Positions 25,928-34,213 of a DNA stretch of 64,000 nucleotides are shown piece after piece. The DNA comes from Bin5 sp965200685 (GTDB taxonomy: Bacteria > Chloroflexota > Anaerolineae > Caldilineales > Caldilineaceae): positions 620,001 to 684,000 of the forward strand of contig OZ241379.1 in assembly GCA_965200685.1 (NCBI GenBank), in the 5' to 3' direction. Every line of letters starts with the position of its first letter. Position 1 is the first letter of the stretch. Below the pieces are notes generated by a model. That model made no database searches. It was not told the origin of the DNA and worked only from the letters and a program-made list of their open reading frames with translations. The translations under genes and the position numbers were made by a program.

Positions 25928-26390
25928 GATGACAGTTGAGACTACGCTGAACGGACAAGAGACGACGTTCTTGTGTGAGCCGCGCCAAACTCTGTTGGAG
26001 GCACTGCGGGATGAACTGGGGCTGACCGGGAGTAAGGAGGGCTGCGGGAATGGCAACTGCGGGGCGTGTAATGTGCTCTTGGATGGAGTGCTTGTCAATT
26101 CCTGTTTGGTGTTGGCAGCGGAAATTGAGGGCCGTGCTGTGGTGACTATCGAGGGCATTGCCTCTGAAGGGACGCTACATCCGCTGCAGGAGGCGTTTTT
26201 GGAACACGCATCGCTACAATGTGGCATCTGCACGCCTGGCTTTATTGTTTCGGGCAAAGCTCTGTTGGCTGAAAACCCCAACCCCAACGAGCATGAGGTG
26301 CGGATGTGGTTGGCTGGCAATCTGTGCCGCTGCACAGGCTATGATAAGATTGTGCGGGCTGTGCTGGATGTGGCCCAAACGGACGGGTAG
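25920..26390 (+). CDS. coxS: 2Fe-2S subunit of a molybdenum hydroxylase (CoxS-like)
   Basis: 156 residues with two 2Fe-2S domains. The plant-ferredoxin-like one has GSKEGCGNGNCGACNVLLDG and a further Cys in NSCLVLA. The helical one has LQCGICTPGFIVSGKALL and NLCRCTGYDKIV. All eight Cys ligands expected of the family are present. It overlaps coxM by 8 bases and is followed after 5 bases by a MoaD-like gene. It mediates electron transfer between molybdopterin and FAD. Confidence 0.92.
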   Translation: MAKMTVETTLNGQETTFLCEPRQTLLEALRDELGLTGSKEGCGNGNCGACNVLLDGVLVNSCLVLAAEIEGRAVVTIEGIASEGTLHPLQEAFLEHASLQCGICTPGFIVSGKALLAENPNPNEHEVRMWLAGNLCRCTGYDKIVRAVLDVAQTDG

Positions 26391-26395
26391 GGAAG

Positions 26396-26659
26396 ATGGC
26401 GCAGGTTTGGATTCCCCCCTTGATGCGGTCTCTCACAGCAGGACAAGATGTGGTCTGTGTGGAGGGGGAGACCGTGCGGGAACTGGTGCTGGCTTTGGAT
26501 GCGCGCTACCCTGGCTTTGCCGAACGCATTCTTGATGAAGGACGCATCCGCCCTGGCCTAGCTGTTGCGGTCGATGGGGCTGTGCAAAATCGAGGGCTGC
26601 GCGCTGCGATAGGCCCGCATAGTGAAGTCCATTTTGTGCCAGCGATGACTGGGGGCTAA
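26396..26659 (+). CDS. MoaD/ThiS-like ubiquitin-fold sulfur carrier
   Basis: 87 residues of the beta-grasp type ending exactly in GG (AMTGG), the site of adenylation and thiocarboxylation. VETVRELVLALDARYPGFAERIL is the typical helix after strand 2. Next to coxMS the simplest reading is a carrier for molybdopterin synthesis. However, the architecture (start with PPLMRSLTAGQ, Tyr-Pro-Gly-Phe helix) is also that of the CysO-like carrier at 40258, so the assignment stays open. It is packed between coxS and mutL with 5-6 base gaps. Confidence 0.75.
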   Translation: MAQVWIPPLMRSLTAGQDVVCVEGETVRELVLALDARYPGFAERILDEGRIRPGLAVAVDGAVQNRGLRAAIGPHSEVHFVPAMTGG

Positions 26660-26665
26660 AGGGCA

Positions 26666-28504
26666 GTGTCGATTCAACTGCTTTCCCAAGATGTGGCGGG
26701 CAAGATCGCGGCCGGTGAGGTCGTGGAACGCCCGGCCAATGTGGTCAAGGAGTTGATTGAAAATAGCCTGGACGCAGGTGCAAGTGATATCCAGGTGGAG
26801 GTCGGGGAAGGGGGACAGCGGCTGTTGCGGGTAAGCGATAACGGCTGCGGAATCTCTTCTCACGAGCTGCCTTTGGCCGTGCAACGGCATGCTACCAGCA
26901 AACTACGCTGTCCCGAAGACTTGGACTGTATCAGAACCTTGGGCTTTCGTGGTGAAGCCCTCTACAGTATGGCTGCTGTCAGCCAGATGACCATCAGTAG
27001 CCGGCCTCTGGACACAGAGGCTGGGGCAGAGTTGCGGATTGAAGGCGGGGCAATTGTCCAGCAGCGCGCTGCTGGCCTGCCGGTGGGTACAGCAGTTTCG
27101 GTTGAACATCTCTTTTTCAACACACCCGCAAGACGCAAATTCTTGCGAAGGCCAGCAACCGAGGCCGGCCACATTGGGGCTATCGTACAGAGGTACGCTT
27201 TGGCCTATCCCCATTGCCGTTTCAGCTATCGTAACGATGGCAGACAGGCCTTTCAGACAAGCGGCAACGGTGTTGTGGAGGATGTGCTGATGAAAATACA
27301 TGGGCGGGAAACAGGGCAACAGCTAATTCCCATTGGCCAGCTCAAGCAGGGCAACAGCGGAGGGGAAGAGATTGATTTCATGCCTGCCCACCCCTCCCCG
27401 CCTAGCCAAGCAGCTGCTATCATGGTCTCTGGGTTCGCCAGCCAGCCCACCTTCACCCGTGCCAACCGCTCACAGATCGAACTGTTTGTCAACCGGCGCT
27501 ATGTAGAGGAGCGCAGCTTGATCCATGCGGTTATCCAAGCCTACCATACACTCCTGCCGGTCGGACGCTATCCCCTGGCTGTTATCTTCATTGAGCTGGA
27601 CCCGGCTGATCTGGATGTGAATGTACACCCTCGCAAGACAGAGGTACGCTTTGCCAATGCGAGACAGGTCTACGGAACGGTGCAGAGATGTGTGCGTCGG
27701 GCCCTAGTGGTGAGGGCGGCCGTGCCGCAGATCCCCATGGAGGGAGAGGAACCTCCTGATTCTGCGGGCAGTGTGGCAGGGGGCATATCTACCTTCATCC
27801 CCCCTCCGCAGCTGCCCTTTGTAGCCACAGACCTGCCTTTGCCTGCATCGGACATTCTGCCGGCAGAGAGATGTCCGCAAACGGAGCCGATATCGCCAGA
27901 TGATCTGCCAGCCACGGCCGCGCAAACATTGCCACCTCTGCGGGTTGTTGGCCAGGCCGCGGCTATGTATGTGGTAGCTGAAGGGCCGGAAGGGCTCTAT
28001 CTGATCGATCAGCATGCAGCCCATGAACGGGTCCTCTATGAACGCTTCAGGGCGCAACGGAAAGACGAGGGGATGACTTGCCAAGGTTTGCTGGAACCAA
28101 CCCCCTTACACCTAGGCGACATCCGTGCTGGGCTGGTTGTCCAGCACCTGGCCGAGTTGAACGCCGTTGGTTTTGAGATCGAACCCTTCGGCAGGGATAC
28201 ACTTCTGGTGCGCGCCATTCCGAGTCTGCTCTCGGACCAGGATGCCCTGCAAGTGCTGGATGATGTAGTACAGGGGCTGGCGGTTGAGCGGGACCTGCTA
28301 GGGGAGGCATTGGAAGCCCGCTTGGTGAAGATGGTGTGCAAACGGGCTTCGATTAAGGCTGGACAGGTTTTGAGCGATATTGAGATGAAAGAATTGGTAC
28401 GCCAGCTAGAGCAGTGCCACTCCCCGCGCACCTGTCCCCATGGTCGGCCTACGATGTTGCAGCTTTCCGCCGGCGAACTGGAACGCGCCTTCAAACGGAC
28501 ATAA
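26666..28504 (+). CDS. mutL: DNA mismatch repair protein MutL
   Basis: 612 residues from a GTG start at 26666. The GHKL ATPase has VVKELIENSLDAGA, DNGCGI and TLGFRGEAL. The transducer domain carries FVNRRYVEERSLIHAV. The C-terminal region has DQHAAHERVLYE near residue 448, the metal-binding motif of nicking MutL proteins, and the zinc-site CPHGRP near the end. So this is an endonuclease-active MutL, as expected in bacteria without MutH. It is the last gene of the tight coxM-coxS-moaD-like-mutL string; mutS lies 5.7 kb away on the other strand. Confidence 0.96.
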   Translation: MSIQLLSQDVAGKIAAGEVVERPANVVKELIENSLDAGASDIQVEVGEGGQRLLRVSDNGCGISSHELPLAVQRHATSKLRCPEDLDCIRTLGFRGEALYSMAAVSQMTISSRPLDTEAGAELRIEGGAIVQQRAAGLPVGTAVSVEHLFFNTPARRKFLRRPATEAGHIGAIVQRYALAYPHCRFSYRNDGRQAFQTSGNGVVEDVLMKIHGRETGQQLIPIGQLKQGNSGGEEIDFMPAHPSPPSQAAAIMVSGFASQPTFTRANRSQIELFVNRRYVEERSLIHAVIQAYHTLLPVGRYPLAVIFIELDPADLDVNVHPRKTEVRFANARQVYGTVQRCVRRALVVRAAVPQIPMEGEEPPDSAGSVAGGISTFIPPPQLPFVATDLPLPASDILPAERCPQTEPISPDDLPATAAQTLPPLRVVGQAAAMYVVAEGPEGLYLIDQHAAHERVLYERFRAQRKDEGMTCQGLLEPTPLHLGDIRAGLVVQHLAELNAVGFEIEPFGRDTLLVRAIPSLLSDQDALQVLDDVVQGLAVERDLLGEALEARLVKMVCKRASIKAGQVLSDIEMKELVRQLEQCHSPRTCPHGRPTMLQLSAGELERAFKRT

Positions 28505-28558
28505 GTATGGTTGTTTTGATTTTACACCCCAACCGGTTTAGAAGTGTCAAATTGAGTG

Positions 28559-28567
28559 TGCTATACT
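28559..28567 (+). promoter_or_regulatory. Possible extended -10 promoter of tig-clpPX
   Basis: TG-C-TATACT at 28559-28567, an extended -10 with a poor -35. It lies in the 163-base gap after mutL, about 100 bases before the tig ATG. Confidence 0.4.
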
Positions 28568-28667
28568 AAACATGAGCATCTGCAATCTGTCAGACGCCCG
28601 CTGTAGCCCTCAAACAATCAGATAGAGACGGTCCCTCTATATTTCGCCACAAAAGGACAACGGTACG

Positions 28668-30116
28668 ATGGCCTTGACCGTAACCACAAAACCAATGGAA
28701 AATCAGCAACTTTCGATGACAATCGAGGTTGATGAAACGCGCATTGAGCAGGAGATGCGTAAAGAAGCACGTAAGATATCACGCACTGTAAACATTCCCG
28801 GTTTTCGCAAGGGCCGTGTACCCTACCACGTTCTGGTACAGTTCCTGGGCCGCAAAGCGGTTATCCAAGAATTTGCCGATAAATTGGGAGAGGAAGTCTA
28901 TAAGGAGGCACTCGCGCAAGAAGAGCTTCACCCCTACGCCCCTGCTAGCATTAACGATGTTGATCTAGGGAAGCCGGTGCGTTTCCATCTGACCGTTCCC
29001 CTTGCGCCGCAGGTTACATTAGGTCCATATCGTAGCCTACGGATGGAGGAAGAAGAAGTCGAAGTTGATGAAGAAAAGGTACAGGAACGCCTGCAAGAGC
29101 TCCTTGAAAAACATTCCGACTATCAGGAGGTAGACCGTGCGAGCCAGTACGGCGATCTGATGACCATCGATATACGCGGCGTTGTCTTGGACGAGGAAGG
29201 CAATGAAACCGATGTGATTGTCTTTGATGAGGAAGATTGGGATGTGACGCCGGACAATGAAAACCCTATGGAGCCAAGCGGGTTAGACGAGGCCCTCTTA
29301 GACCTGGCCCCGGCCGCGGAGAAGAGTTTCCCCATAACCTGGCCAGAAGACAGCCCCAGCATGCATGCCAGCAAAACTGTGCATTTTACAGTGAAGGTCC
29401 ACAAAATTCAGTCCTACCAAGCCCCAGAACTGAACGATGAGATCGCGCAAATTGTGGGCCCCGATTATGAAACCGCTGCCGATCTTCTCAATGACCTACG
29501 GGAGACGGTCCTGGAGGATGCCAAAGCGGAGGCCGAGAATATCTATCAGGAGAAGGTCCTCAATGCCCTGGTTGAGATGGGCGAATTCGACTACCCACCC
29601 GCTGCTGTAGAACTGCAGACCGACCAGATTGTCCAAAATAACCATACGCAGCTACGCAATATGGGCTTAACAGGGATTGAGCAGTATTTGGAGATGACAA
29701 ACCAGTCCATGGAAGACTACCGCGCAACCCTACGCGAGGAGGCCGAAACGCTCCTCCACCGAGAGCTGATCATAGAAGAGATTGCACAGCGCGAACACAT
29801 CGGGGTCAGTGATGAGGAATATGAAGATTTCATTGAGACCGTGGCCGGTTCCCTGCCGGAAGATGCCGATGAAGAAGATGTGAAGGATCGTGCGGACCTC
29901 ATTGAGATGATGAGAGCTGACCGCAGTCGTCCTTATTTCAACCACGAGATTTTAAGAGAGAAATCTATCAAGCGAATATTGGAGATCGCGCGGGGCGAAG
30001 AGCTGCCCGATCTGCCTCTGGACACAGGGCCAGAGGGGGCTGACACCTCTGCTGCGGAAGTGGATCATGTCAAGGTAGGGGCCGGCCAAGAGCCTGCCAG
30101 CCAAGCGATGACCTAG
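28668..30116 (+). CDS. tig: Trigger factor
   Basis: 482 residues. The N-terminal ribosome-binding domain has the GFRKGRVPYHVL signature (normally GFRKGKxP) near residue 47. A central FKBP-like PPIase region covers roughly 150-245, but it has acidic insertions (VFDEEDWDVTPDNENPM) and lacks several classical FKBP aromatic residues, so isomerase activity is doubtful. The C-terminal chaperone arms are long and acidic. The last 40 residues (LPDLPLDTGPEGADTS) form a low-complexity tail. It assists nascent chains at the ribosome. It is the first gene of tig-clpP-clpX, a classic bacterial order. Confidence 0.95.
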   Translation: MALTVTTKPMENQQLSMTIEVDETRIEQEMRKEARKISRTVNIPGFRKGRVPYHVLVQFLGRKAVIQEFADKLGEEVYKEALAQEELHPYAPASINDVDLGKPVRFHLTVPLAPQVTLGPYRSLRMEEEEVEVDEEKVQERLQELLEKHSDYQEVDRASQYGDLMTIDIRGVVLDEEGNETDVIVFDEEDWDVTPDNENPMEPSGLDEALLDLAPAAEKSFPITWPEDSPSMHASKTVHFTVKVHKIQSYQAPELNDEIAQIVGPDYETAADLLNDLRETVLEDAKAEAENIYQEKVLNALVEMGEFDYPPAAVELQTDQIVQNNHTQLRNMGLTGIEQYLEMTNQSMEDYRATLREEAETLLHRELIIEEIAQREHIGVSDEEYEDFIETVAGSLPEDADEEDVKDRADLIEMMRADRSRPYFNHEILREKSIKRILEIARGEELPDLPLDTGPEGADTSAAEVDHVKVGAGQEPASQAMT

Positions 30117-30289
30117 ACCCATCCAGCTTGTGCTAATGTAAGACTAACAATCAAATAGAGCATATCCTACATTGTGCAATGGAGTCGTCGTATAGTTTGG
30201 AGTAGGATCCGACGCGTTCATTCTGCGTCTTGCAGAACGTCGGGGACAAGTTGTCGTCAATACAAACCGTATAAAGGGAGATGATTCCA

Positions 30290-30964
30290 ATGTTTCATCA
30301 GCAGAATGGCCCGACACCTTCGAACATCGTACCGATGGTCATAGAAAACACAGGACGAGGGGAACGTGCCTATGATATCTACAGCCTCCTGTTAAAGGAG
30401 CGCATTATCTTTCTGGGGACACCCGTCAGCGACCAGGTGGCCAATCTGATCGTTGCCCAGCTTCTGTATCTGAATTCCGAAGACCCCAACCAACCGATTC
30501 AAATGTTCATCAACAGTCCAGGCGGCATCATCTATGCAGGGCTGGCCATTTACGATACCATGAAGATGATCGATGCGCCTGTCCATACGTTTGCCGTGGG
30601 GGTGGCTGCCAGTATGGGCACTGTGCTCCTGTGCGCTGGCACAAAGGGCAAACGCTATGCCTTGCCCCATGCGACAGTGCATATGCACCCCGCCGGCGGT
30701 GGGGCCCAAGGCTATACAGAAGATGTACGCATCGCGCTGCGGGAGCAAGAACGCCTACAGACACAGCTGTTCCATATTGTGGGCCAACAGACCGGCCATT
30801 CGTGGGAGGAGATCGAGGAGGTCTTCCGGCGAGACCGCTGGATGAATGCCATTGAAGCCCAAGAGTTCGGCTTGGTCGATGATGTGCTGGGGGACAGCAG
30901 TGATATCGTGTCTGTGGTTGATGGACAGCTGCGCGTGCCCCAAAACGGGTCCGGGAAAAAATAA
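30290..30964 (+). CDS. clpP: ATP-dependent Clp protease proteolytic subunit
   Basis: 224 residues. The catalytic Ser lies in GVAASMGTVLLCAG, the His in ATVHMHPAGGG (usually MIHQP), and the Asp in RRDRWMNAIEA (usually DRDxxM), so the triad appears complete with small local changes. The oxyanion loop is INSPGGIIYAGLAIYD. ATG 30290 is chosen over 30281 because GGGAG sits 9 bases before it and would be too close to the earlier ATG. It forms the barrel protease fed by ClpX, which follows 32 bases downstream. Confidence 0.95.
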   Translation: MFHQQNGPTPSNIVPMVIENTGRGERAYDIYSLLLKERIIFLGTPVSDQVANLIVAQLLYLNSEDPNQPIQMFINSPGGIIYAGLAIYDTMKMIDAPVHTFAVGVAASMGTVLLCAGTKGKRYALPHATVHMHPAGGGAQGYTEDVRIALREQERLQTQLFHIVGQQTGHSWEEIEEVFRRDRWMNAIEAQEFGLVDDVLGDSSDIVSVVDGQLRVPQNGSGKK

Positions 30965-30996
30965 GCGCAGGATGCCTAGACGCAATCCATACCCTT

Positions 30997-32364
30997 ATGC
31001 CTACTTGTTCATTTTGTGGCCGTGAAGAAGCGGAAGTGCAGCGGCTGATCGCCGGGGACAAAGATGTCTATATCTGCGATGAATGTATTCGTCTCGGCTC
31101 TGAAATCTTGGAAGAAGAGGGGAGTCCCGCAAGTGCAAAGCCACCCGCCGCACCGCACGTGCCTAGCCCCCGGCAGATCGTCCACTACTTAGATCAGTAT
31201 GTGATCGGCCAGGCGCGCAGTAAGAAGGTGCTGGCTGTTGCTGTCTACAACCACTACAAGCGGGTCTTTGGCTCGCGGGGGGAGTCCATCCAATCAACGC
31301 CGAGCGATGATGTCGAACTAGCCAAAAGCAATGTGCTGCTGATCGGGCCTAGCGGCAGTGGTAAGACTCTCATGGCCCAGATGTTAGCCAAACGTTTGGA
31401 TGTCCCCTTTACCATCGCGGATGCGACCAGCCTGACAGAGGCTGGCTATGTAGGTGAGGATGTGGAGAGCGTGTTGGTGGGCCTGTTACAGGCGGCAGAC
31501 GGGGACGCAGCGCGGGCCGCGTATGGCATTGTCTACCTAGACGAAATCGACAAAATCGCGCGCAAGGAAGGTAGCAATGTAAGTATTACCCGGGACGTGA
31601 GCGGGGAGGGCGTGCAGCAGGCGTTGCTGAAGATCATCGAGGGTACGACTGTCAATGTGCCTCCCCATAGTGGACGCAAACACCCCCAGCAGGAGTTTAT
31701 CCCTTTGGACACTGGCAATGTGCTGTTCATCTTAGGTGGCGCGTTTGTTGGCCTGGGCGATGTGGTGCAAAAGCGGCTCCAGCGGCGAGCTGGTTTGGGC
31801 TTCATCAGAGCTGAAGATGATCTGGGTCAAATGGCCGGGCAAGAAGAAGATGCTCCTATTGACAACAATCGCCCACATGAATTGAAAATACGCAGATTGG
31901 AGAAGGAAAGCCGGGCGGAAAGCCATTTGCTGGGGCAGGTGCTGCCTGATGATCTGCTGCGCTATGGACTGATCCCCGAATTCGTGGGGCGTCTACCTGT
32001 CATCGTCAGCCTAGATGCGCTGGACAGACAAGACCTGCTGATGGTTCTCACGCAGCCCAAAAACAGCATTGTGCGCCAGTTCCAACGTCTCTTTGCTATG
32101 GATGATGTGCTGCTGGAGTTTGAGGCTGATGCCCTGGCTGCGGCAGCATCCAAGGCCTATCTACGGGGCACGGGCGCACGAGGGCTGCGATCTATTGTCG
32201 AAGAAGCCCTGCTGGACGTCATGTACGAGATCCCTGGTCAAGATGAGATCACCCGCTGTGTGGTGGGCAGGGAGGTGTTCGAGGAGGGGGCATTGCCCAG
32301 GCTCTACACACAGCAAGGCAAGCGGTTGTCTATCCATAGCCAGCCATTAGACGTAGCCGCCTGA
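30997..32364 (+). CDS. clpX: ATP-dependent Clp protease ATP-binding subunit ClpX
   Basis: 455 residues. An N-terminal C4 zinc-binding domain (CSFCGREEAEV ... ICDECIRLG) is followed by the AAA+ module: Walker A GPSGSGKT, pore loop GYVGEDVES, Walker B VYLDEIDKIA, sensor-1 region VLFILGGAF, and a C-terminal domain with GTGARGLRSIVEEALLD (sensor 2). It is somewhat longer than average because of an insertion after the sensor-1 strand (GQMAGQEEDAPIDNNRPHE). It unfolds tagged substrates for ClpP. The last gene of the tig operon, convergent with the restriction-modification genes. Confidence 0.95.
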   Translation: MPTCSFCGREEAEVQRLIAGDKDVYICDECIRLGSEILEEEGSPASAKPPAAPHVPSPRQIVHYLDQYVIGQARSKKVLAVAVYNHYKRVFGSRGESIQSTPSDDVELAKSNVLLIGPSGSGKTLMAQMLAKRLDVPFTIADATSLTEAGYVGEDVESVLVGLLQAADGDAARAAYGIVYLDEIDKIARKEGSNVSITRDVSGEGVQQALLKIIEGTTVNVPPHSGRKHPQQEFIPLDTGNVLFILGGAFVGLGDVVQKRLQRRAGLGFIRAEDDLGQMAGQEEDAPIDNNRPHELKIRRLEKESRAESHLLGQVLPDDLLRYGLIPEFVGRLPVIVSLDALDRQDLLMVLTQPKNSIVRQFQRLFAMDDVLLEFEADALAAAASKAYLRGTGARGLRSIVEEALLDVMYEIPGQDEITRCVVGREVFEEGALPRLYTQQGKRLSIHSQPLDVAA

Positions 32365-32435
32365 GTTTTGACTATGGACAACTACTGATGAACAACGAAA
32401 GAAGCGATAGTCCGAGTCCTCATCGGTGAGGGTAT

Positions 32436-33398
32436 TCAATACGATGAGTGAGGAGAAAAATGCGATTGCCCAGCCAAAGGCATTTTTTGAGATTCTTGTG
32501 TACATGACGCTTCCACCTCTTCACCATATTTCTCTTTCACTGCTTTTTGAAAGGCTTCAATCGCATTTTCGTGATTCTCCAAAAACCATTTTATATGATT
32601 GGCTAAATATTCTTGTCGAATGTCAGGTTTTCTCAGGTCATTGGGTATTCTTTCCATTCTTGGATCAACACTATCGAAACCGGTAAAAGGCATAGCGAAT
32701 CGCTTATGGCTCATTTTGATATAGGCAGGGTTGATTTCAAAGCCCATGGCATTCCTACCCAACTGTTGGCACACCCGTAACGTTGTCCCGCTCCCAGAAA
32801 ATGGATCAAGAACCAACCCGCCAGGATGACTTGATGATAAGACCATCCTCTCAATTAAGCCTTCTGGTTTTTGGGTCGGATGCTTCTGTCGATTCGGATT
32901 TGAGTAATGTACATGGGAAAATTCCCAGACATCACCTGGATTCGCCCCTCTCATGTTATTACGTGCGCGATAATATTTTTGTGGAACCCGCACATCATCA
33001 AGGTTAAAAACAAACTTGTTACTTTTGTTAAAGAATAAGATATCGTCATGCCTTGGGGAGAAGCCTTTTGTCTTTCCCATTCCCTGCGTGTAATGCCACA
33101 CAATCCAACTGTTAAAGAGCATTTTCAGATCACGCTCTACGATGTCATACAGATAGGATATAAAACGCACCCCCATGAAAATATAAATCGACCCTTCTGG
33201 TTTCAATACTCTTTGTGCTTGCGTTAGCCAACTCCTTGTAAAATCCAAATACTCGTCAAAGCCTTTTCTGTCCTGATTGTTTCCGTAATCTTTCCCTACA
33301 TTATAGGGTGGGTCGGCGATGATCAGGTCAATTGATTCGTTTTCCACTGTTTGAAACAAATCAAGTGCATTACCACAGCGCAGATCAATTGTGCTCAT
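32436..33398 (-). CDS. Beta-class DNA methyltransferase of a type II R-M system
   Basis: 320 residues. Motif IV ADPPYNVGKDY comes early (near residue 35) and motif I LDPFSGSGTT late (near 200), the beta-class order. KHPTQKPEGLIERMV is the usual bridge. DPPY favours adenine-N6 modification, although N4-cytosine cannot be ruled out. The ATG at 33398 overlaps the stop of the nuclease gene (TAATG), giving coupled translation. A 70-residue C-terminal extension follows the catalytic part (RKPDIRQEYLANHIKWF). Base composition is more AT-rich than the neighbouring clpX and mutS, which suggests acquisition. Confidence 0.9.
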   Translation of the reverse strand: MSTIDLRCGNALDLFQTVENESIDLIIADPPYNVGKDYGNNQDRKGFDEYLDFTRSWLTQAQRVLKPEGSIYIFMGVRFISYLYDIVERDLKMLFNSWIVWHYTQGMGKTKGFSPRHDDILFFNKSNKFVFNLDDVRVPQKYYRARNNMRGANPGDVWEFSHVHYSNPNRQKHPTQKPEGLIERMVLSSSHPGGLVLDPFSGSGTTLRVCQQLGRNAMGFEINPAYIKMSHKRFAMPFTGFDSVDPRMERIPNDLRKPDIRQEYLANHIKWFLENHENAIEAFQKAVKEKYGEEVEASCTQESQKMPLAGQSHFSPHSSY

Positions 33399-34165
33399 TA
33401 CTGAATCCAACCATTGCGTTCTGCATATTCAAGCCATTGGGTATAGCCTTTTTTTGAGGCAATAAATTTTCTATCTAATAACTCACAAAATTCCCAGGTT
33501 GTACGTTTCTTATACGACACGTAATGAATATCTTTTATTTGTATTTGCCCGGTACCCAATGCGGGATTATAATTTATATCCGAGTCAGAGATATATTTTA
33601 GATCGTATACATTAAAATCCACGACCTCCATAACACCCTTCATCATTTTAGTATTCCTATCTCGCGCACTAAAAACTCTATGCTTTATAGATAAAATAAC
33701 AAATATGTAATCTGGGTCAGTGACGTATGCTGACCGAATTCGTGCAAATGATGTAATATTAGGGGATTTACCACTACTTTCTATATCTTTGGATGTGGCT
33801 TTTACATCAACATTGGCTGTTACAGAAGATTGTCGTTTTCTATTCTTTTTGAACTGCAAAATAACATCAGCCATATTCAGACGTTCACCAGCTTCAACAT
33901 TTATTAGTTGATAACTATTATTTTGATCTTCAAGAGCACTACTAAATTTTTCAAACACCCATGCTTCAATAAAAGGCCCTGCAATTTTGTTTACATTTTC
34001 CATGGGAATACCGAGCTTTAAGTTTGTGTTTATGATAATCTTATTCTGCCTAGAATCCATAGCATCCTTAATTATCTTTTCAATAGAACGCACAACGAAA
34101 CTAGAACATTCTTCATAATCATCAGATTCAATAGGTTTCTTCAGTTCTAAATCATCATAGGACAT
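33398..34165 (-). CDS. Putative type II restriction endonuclease
   Basis: 255 residues starting MSYDDLELKK at 34165, with GGGAGG 7 bases upstream. A plausible PD-(D/E)xK site is AGPFIEAWVFEKF with a helical Glu, then NMADVILQFK and NVDVKATS (D...D-x-K). I do not recognise a close named enzyme, so the call rests on that motif and on the TAATG coupling to a methyltransferase. The coding strand is clearly AT-rich (many AAA, ATA and TTA codons), unlike the flanking genes. Recognition sequence unknown. Confidence 0.7.
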   Translation of the reverse strand: MSYDDLELKKPIESDDYEECSSFVVRSIEKIIKDAMDSRQNKIIINTNLKLGIPMENVNKIAGPFIEAWVFEKFSSALEDQNNSYQLINVEAGERLNMADVILQFKKNRKRQSSVTANVDVKATSKDIESSGKSPNITSFARIRSAYVTDPDYIFVILSIKHRVFSARDRNTKMMKGVMEVVDFNVYDLKYISDSDINYNPALGTGQIQIKDIHYVSYKKRTTWEFCELLDRKFIASKKGYTQWLEYAERNGWIQ

Positions 34166-34213
34166 CAATACGCCTCCCACTCAGGTAAAACACGCCATGA
34201 GACGCCGACCCCA

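Noticed and set aside
26396..26659. Second cysteine-synthesis carrier cluster
   Set aside because: No JAMM, activating enzyme or synthase is adjacent; the neighbours are coxMS and mutL, so a MoaD-like role is at least as likely.
30528..31061. 177-codon minus-strand frame opposite clpP
   Set aside because: It lies antisense to an unambiguous gene and has no supporting motif.
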